Shown here: piece by piece, positions 59,976 to 64,000 of the stretch
Position numbering within the stretch: position 1 is the stretch's first letter
Layout of the letters: the number at the start of each line of letters is the position of its first letter
NCBI RefSeq assembly: GCF_900100855.1
Contig: NZ_FNCB01000001.1
Coordinates: 248,001-312,000 of the forward strand
Origin: Idiomarina zobellii
Lineage (GTDB): Bacteria > Pseudomonadota > Gammaproteobacteria > Enterobacterales > Alteromonadaceae
DNA length: 64,000 bases
Direction: 5' to 3'
Made by a program: the position numbers and the translations under genes
The notes under the pieces: generated by a model
The model's database searches: none
What the model saw: only the letters and a program-made list of their open reading frames with translations
What the model was told of the DNA's origin: nothing

Positions 59976-61619
59976 GTGGACAACCTGACAACTGAACAAG
60001 ACGGCAATTTAGAGACATTAAGAGTGTCACTGCCTTATCAAGCGGAGCCGCTGCAGGTTTATCAAAATACCTGCCAAACCAATGGTGCTCATTTATTGCT
60101 TGATTCGGCTGACATTGGTACCAAACAACAAGTCAAAAGCTTATTGCTGATTGATGCCGCGTTGCAGCTTACCTGTAACGAGCAACAAGTGACCATTCAG
60201 GCGCTGACAGATAATGGTAACGCCCTGCTTCCATGGATTCAGAAAAAGCTGGAAAGCTGTGCAACCATTACTGCCCTCGGTAATGGCTTAGTCGCCGATT
60301 TCACCCTTACAACCCCCTCTCAAGGGGATGTGCCGGTAGATGAAGACTCCCGCTTGCGCCAAATAAGCAATATGGAGCCATTACGCATTCTTCAGCAGCA
60401 ATTAATGAAAGCAAACGACACAGCACAGCAGCACCCATTTTCAGTGTTTCTTGGCGGTGCCTTTGCCTATGACTTTGTCGCCAGCTACGAACCGTTACCA
60501 CAAGTTGAAGAAGGTGAGAACGACTGCCCTGATTACGTTTTTTACTTAGCTGAAACACTGCTCATTATTGATCATCAAGCGCAAACCACCGAACTGCTTG
60601 GCAGTGTGTTTGGGGGCAAAGACCATGATAAGCGTTACCAGGCCATGAGTCAGCGCGTTGGTGAACTAGCGGCGCGCTGCCAGTTACCGGCAATAACACC
60701 GAAACCACTGCCGGTTGATGTCTCAGTAACCGCAACACCCTCGGCTGACGAATTTGCTTCCATTGTTACCCAGCTGAAAAAGAACATCGTCGCCGGAGAT
60801 ATTTTCCAGGTAGTGCCGTCGCGCCGGTTTAAAATGCCCTGCCCGGAGCCTCTGGCTGCCTACAATCAGTTAAAGAAGAACAATCCGTCGCCTTATATGT
60901 TTTTTATGAGTCACCCGGATTTCTGCCTGTTTGGTGCTTCACCTGAGTCCGCACTTAAGTACCAAAAAGATTCGAACCAAGTCGAGCTATACCCTATCGC
61001 CGGTACGCGCCCACGCGGCAAAAATGCGGACGGCAGTATTAACCTCGACTTAGACAGCCGTATGGAGCTGGAATTAAGACTCGACCAAAAGGAACTGGCA
61101 GAACATTTAATGCTGGTGGACTTAGCCCGCAACGACCTCGCACGTATTAGTGAAACCGGTAGCCGTTATGTCGCCGACTTACTGCAAGTGGACCGTTATT
61201 CTCAAGTCATGCACCTAGTGTCACGCGTGGTAGCTAAATTAAGAGACGACTGCGACGCTTTGCACGCTTACCGGGCTTGCATGAATATGGGCACATTAGT
61301 TGGCGCCCCCAAAGTCAGCGCTGCGACGTTAATTCGTCAGGTCGAAAAGCAGCGTCGTGGTAGTTACGGCGGAGCCGTTGGTTATCTTGCCGGAAATGGC
61401 GACATGGACACCTGCATTGTCATTCGCTCGGCGTTCGTTAAAAACGGCGAAGCCATAGTGCAGGCTGGTGCCGGCGTCGTTCACGATTCAAACCCTGACA
61501 GCGAAGTTGCAGAAACAGAAAGTAAAGCCAAAGCCGTTATTTTAGCGATTCAACAGGCGCATTCAGTTCAGGAGGATACGTTTCAACACAGCACGGTTCA
61601 ACAAGGAGTGCAATCATGA
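59976..61619 (+). CDS. trpE: Anthranilate synthase component I TrpE
   Basis: Makes anthranilate from chorismate with TrpG. I choose the GTG at 59976, with GAGG 6 bases before it, giving 547 residues; an in-frame TTG at 59922 lies right behind the attenuator U tract and is unlikely. The feedback-site motif is LLLDSAD (LLES in E. coli; Ser kept), so tryptophan inhibition is probably retained. PIAGTRPR separates it from PabB. It overlaps trpG by 4 bases (ATGA). Confidence 0.97.
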   Translation: MDNLTTEQDGNLETLRVSLPYQAEPLQVYQNTCQTNGAHLLLDSADIGTKQQVKSLLLIDAALQLTCNEQQVTIQALTDNGNALLPWIQKKLESCATITALGNGLVADFTLTTPSQGDVPVDEDSRLRQISNMEPLRILQQQLMKANDTAQQHPFSVFLGGAFAYDFVASYEPLPQVEEGENDCPDYVFYLAETLLIIDHQAQTTELLGSVFGGKDHDKRYQAMSQRVGELAARCQLPAITPKPLPVDVSVTATPSADEFASIVTQLKKNIVAGDIFQVVPSRRFKMPCPEPLAAYNQLKKNNPSPYMFFMSHPDFCLFGASPESALKYQKDSNQVELYPIAGTRPRGKNADGSINLDLDSRMELELRLDQKELAEHLMLVDLARNDLARISETGSRYVADLLQVDRYSQVMHLVSRVVAKLRDDCDALHAYRACMNMGTLVGAPKVSAATLIRQVEKQRRGSYGGAVGYLAGNGDMDTCIVIRSAFVKNGEAIVQAGAGVVHDSNPDSEVAETESKAKAVILAIQQAHSVQEDTFQHSTVQQGVQS

Positions 61620-62248
61620 CGCAACCAACTCGTATTGTACTCATTGATAACGTCGACTCGTTTTCTTACAACCTGGTCGATGAACTGCGACAACTGGGTT
61701 ACCCTCTGGTGGTCTATCGTAATCAGCTGGCTGCTGAAGATGTCATAAGACAACTAGATAATTATCAGGGACAGCAACTGGTGTGTCTGTCTCCGGGACC
61801 GGGGCACCCCGCTAATGCCGGTAACTTAATGGAAATTATTCGCTTTTGCAGCGGTCGTATTCCAATGCTGGGCATTTGTCTGGGCTTTCAGGCACTGGTT
61901 GAATACGCAGGTGGTCGTGTGGATACCTGTGGCGAAATCGTTCATGGCAAGACGGCTACTATCACCACCCTGCAACACGCCGTATTTACTAATGCGACTG
62001 ACAACAACCAATGTGTTGTCGCTCGTTATCATTCGTTAAGTGGTTACGACCTGCCGGACACCGTAAAGGTCATTGGGCAAATTAACGGTCCCGAAGGCAG
62101 TATTCCCATGGCGGCAGAGTTTCTTGATAGTCACGGCCATAGCGACGCTATTGGTTTTCAATTCCACCCCGAGTCGTTGCTAACACCAAAGGGAAAACAA
62201 TTACTCAGTAACAGCATTCATTATTTATTGGAAGGAGCACAGCCATGA
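61616..62248 (+). CDS. trpG: Anthranilate synthase component II (glutamine amidotransferase) TrpG
   Basis: Supplies ammonia from glutamine. The 210-residue protein is a class I glutaminase with nucleophile Cys in MLGICLGFQ, and the His-Glu pair in FQFHPESLLT. It is separate from trpD, unlike the fused TrpGD of E. coli. It may also serve PabB, as no pabA is in the window (inference). It overlaps trpE and trpD by 4 bases each. Confidence 0.96.
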   Translation: MTQPTRIVLIDNVDSFSYNLVDELRQLGYPLVVYRNQLAAEDVIRQLDNYQGQQLVCLSPGPGHPANAGNLMEIIRFCSGRIPMLGICLGFQALVEYAGGRVDTCGEIVHGKTATITTLQHAVFTNATDNNQCVVARYHSLSGYDLPDTVKVIGQINGPEGSIPMAAEFLDSHGHSDAIGFQFHPESLLTPKGKQLLSNSIHYLLEGAQP

Positions 62249-63258
62249 AGGCCCTACAAACTCTGATGTCCGGTGAGTCTCTGACACAAGATCAAACCCG
62301 TGAGTTTTTCCAGCGCTTGATTAAAGGCGAGCTCAACGATACTCAAGTGACAGCCGCGCTGATCGCAATGAAAATGCGTGGCGAAACACCCGCTGAACTG
62401 GCTGGTGCCGCTGAGGCTATTTTGTCAGCAGCGAAGCCTTTTATTCGCCCGGATTCAACCGTTATTGACAGCTGCGGTACCGGCGGCGACGGCAGTAACA
62501 CTATGAATATCTCGACCACCGCCGCTTTGGTAGCAGCAAGCATGGGACTGGCGGTTGCTAAACACGGTAACCGCAGTGTGTCCTCGCGATCAGGGTCTGC
62601 AGACGTTTTAGAGTCGTTAAAACTGCGCGTCAACTTAGACCCGTCTGACGCTTCTTCGCAACTGGCAGATAACGGTTTTTGCTTTCTGTTTGCGCCACAC
62701 TATCACCCGGGTATTAAACACGCGATGCCGGTAAGACAAACCTTAAAAACACGGACTCTGTTTAATTTAATTGGGCCACTGGTTAACCCGGCGCGCCCTG
62801 ACGCACAGCTTCTGGGCGTGTACAGCGATGAATGGGTACAACCAATGGCTGAAACCCTACAAAGATTAGGCGTAAAGCGTGCTATGGTTGTCCACGGCAG
62901 TGGTCTGGACGAACTGGCTTTACACGGGCCGACCCGAGTTATTGAGCTACGCGACGGTGAACTTAACGAATATCAGGTCGAGCCCGCTGACTTTGGCGTA
63001 CCATCGGCACCGCTCAGTGAATTAAAAGGTGGGGACGCTGACTTTAATGCTCGCATACTCGAAGATATTTTGGCCGGTGGAGGCAGTCCTGCACAGCGCC
63101 ACTCTGTTGCCATGAATGTTGCTGCCCTGCTGTATTTAAGCGGACAATACGACAATATGAAAGCGGCCACAGCGGCGACCCTTGAGCATTTAGATACCGG
63201 GCAGGCGCTGTTGCACTTACGCCGTGTTCAGGACGCTCAGGAGACGTATCATGTCTAA
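62245..63258 (+). CDS. trpD: Anthranilate phosphoribosyltransferase TrpD
   Basis: Attaches phosphoribose to anthranilate. The 337-residue protein has the DSCGTGGDGSNTMNIST phosphate-binding loop, KHGNRSVSSRSGSADVLE and NLIGPLVNPARPDAQ. It starts within the trpG end (ATGA) and overlaps the trpC start by 8 bases. Confidence 0.97.
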   Translation: MKALQTLMSGESLTQDQTREFFQRLIKGELNDTQVTAALIAMKMRGETPAELAGAAEAILSAAKPFIRPDSTVIDSCGTGGDGSNTMNISTTAALVAASMGLAVAKHGNRSVSSRSGSADVLESLKLRVNLDPSDASSQLADNGFCFLFAPHYHPGIKHAMPVRQTLKTRTLFNLIGPLVNPARPDAQLLGVYSDEWVQPMAETLQRLGVKRAMVVHGSGLDELALHGPTRVIELRDGELNEYQVEPADFGVPSAPLSELKGGDADFNARILEDILAGGGSPAQRHSVAMNVAALLYLSGQYDNMKAATAATLEHLDTGQALLHLRRVQDAQETYHV

Positions 63259-64000
63259 TGCAATATCACTGCAAAAAAATGTACTGAAAACCATTGTTGA
63301 TCGCAAAGTTGAGCAAAACAAAGTCCAGTCTGAGCTTATGCCACTGAGTGAGATAAAGCCTCAACTAAGCCGCAGCGACAGAAGCTTATATGAAGCATTG
63401 AACGGTGAGAAGGCAGGCTTTATTCTGGAGTGCAAAAAGGCGTCTCCGTCAAAAGGTCTCATTCGTGCCAATTTTGACGCTCCTGAGCTGGCAAAGAGCT
63501 ACGCGCCCTACGCAGCTGCCATTTCTGTTCTGACAGAGCCGGAGTTTTTCCAGGGCCGTTTGGACTACCTGACAGCCGTTCGCCAGCAAGTGACTCAGCC
63601 AGTACTGTGCAAAGACTTCTTCATTGACGAAGAGCAGGTTTACCGTGCTCGCTACTTTGGCGCGGACGCCATTTTACTGATGTTGTCAGTGCTTAATGAC
63701 GAACAATACACCGCGCTTCGCAATATTGCTGATTCACTTAGTATGGATGTTCTGACTGAGGTTGCTAACGAAGAAGAAATGCAGCGAGCGGTTAAATTAG
63801 ATGCCCGTATCATTGGTATTAACCACCGCGATTTAACCGACTTAAGCATTGATCCGAACCGCAGCGCAGAGTTAGCGCCGTTAGCACCGCAGGGTGCGTT
63901 GCTAGTCGCGGAATCAGGCTTTTCAACACATGCAGACATTCGTCGGGTTGCTCCTTACGTTAATGGTTTTTTAGTCGGCAGCGCCTTGAGCGCACAACCC
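63251..64000 (+). CDS. trpC: Indole-3-glycerol-phosphate synthase TrpC, cut by the right edge
   Basis: The ATG at 63251 opens a frame that runs 250 codons to the window edge without a stop. Motifs for the synthase are clear: ILECKKASPSKGLIR, LCKDFFIDEEQV, GADAILLMLSVL, GINHRDLTDL and VAESGF. In related gammaproteobacteria trpC is fused to trpF; whether that is so here lies beyond the window. It overlaps trpD by 8 bases. Confidence 0.95.
   Translation, partial: MSNAISLQKNVLKTIVDRKVEQNKVQSELMPLSEIKPQLSRSDRSLYEALNGEKAGFILECKKASPSKGLIRANFDAPELAKSYAPYAAAISVLTEPEFFQGRLDYLTAVRQQVTQPVLCKDFFIDEEQVYRARYFGADAILLMLSVLNDEQYTALRNIADSLSMDVLTEVANEEEMQRAVKLDARIIGINHRDLTDLSIDPNRSAELAPLAPQGALLVAESGFSTHADIRRVAPYVNGFLVGSALSAQP

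Overview
The window is 64 kb of ordinary, densely packed gammaproteobacterial chromosome. Gene order and protein content point to the Alteromonadales, most like Idiomarina; the genus is an inference from memory of the families, not a search. Supporting signs are an SMC-ScpA-ScpB condensin instead of MukBEF, an oadGAB sodium pump, FadH, one-piece SdaA, and the familiar blocks zipA-ligA, ffh/ypjD/yfjD, rpsP-rimM-trmD-rplS, alaS-csrA-tRNA-Ser-tRNA-Arg and trpLEGDC. I see no insertion sequence, prophage, CRISPR array or integron, and no gene-free stretch over 300 bases.

Layout. 0-15.7 kb: 3' part of mltD, a small exported protein, then on the minus strand smc-zipA-ligA, with cysZ divergent from smc; rmuC and class I fumarase; pabB-nudL; sdaA. 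15.7-21.5 kb: cysB and a signalling cluster (soluble histidine kinase, membrane-anchored unknown, YciH/SUI1, a receiver-PP2C-ATPase protein with its STAS partner, and a double-receiver protein). 21.5-27.2 kb: two exported amidohydrolases translated in tandem, cytochrome c' and cytochrome b561. 27.2-33 kb: a single-domain receiver, tyrA, a DnaJ-related protein, the rpsP operon and ffh. 33-43.7 kb: ypjD, yfjD, an SLT-like lipoprotein, gshA, a large hybrid sensor kinase with a 57-residue membrane protein behind it, and oadGAB. 43.8-47.8 kb: three tRNAs, csrA, alaS, recX. 47.8-59.7 kb: a SIMPL protein, a TPR-GGDEF protein, a deiminase, rluB, scpB, scpA, yciO, rnm, fadH, a small exported protein and an S10 peptidase. 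59.7-64 kb: the trp operon with a complete attenuator, running off the right edge inside trpC.

The genes are mostly housekeeping: replication and segregation (ligA, smc, scpAB, zipA), translation (rpsP, rplS, trmD, rimM, alaS, tRNAs, rluB, yciH), aromatic amino acid and folate synthesis (trp, tyrA, pabB), central metabolism (fumarase, oad, sdaA, fadH) and cell-wall turnover (mltD, the SLT lipoprotein).

Most worth a second look: the partner-switching module at 18.6-21.5 kb, whose receivers lack key residues and which resembles the CrsR/CrsA control of the stress sigma factor RpoS; a palindrome of PsrA type just before fadH; a triplicated motif over the alaS ribosome binding site; a strong terminator facing the wrong way at 35.9 kb; a 29-base dyad before pabB; and a terminator 17 bases before the dnaJ-related/tyrA genes.
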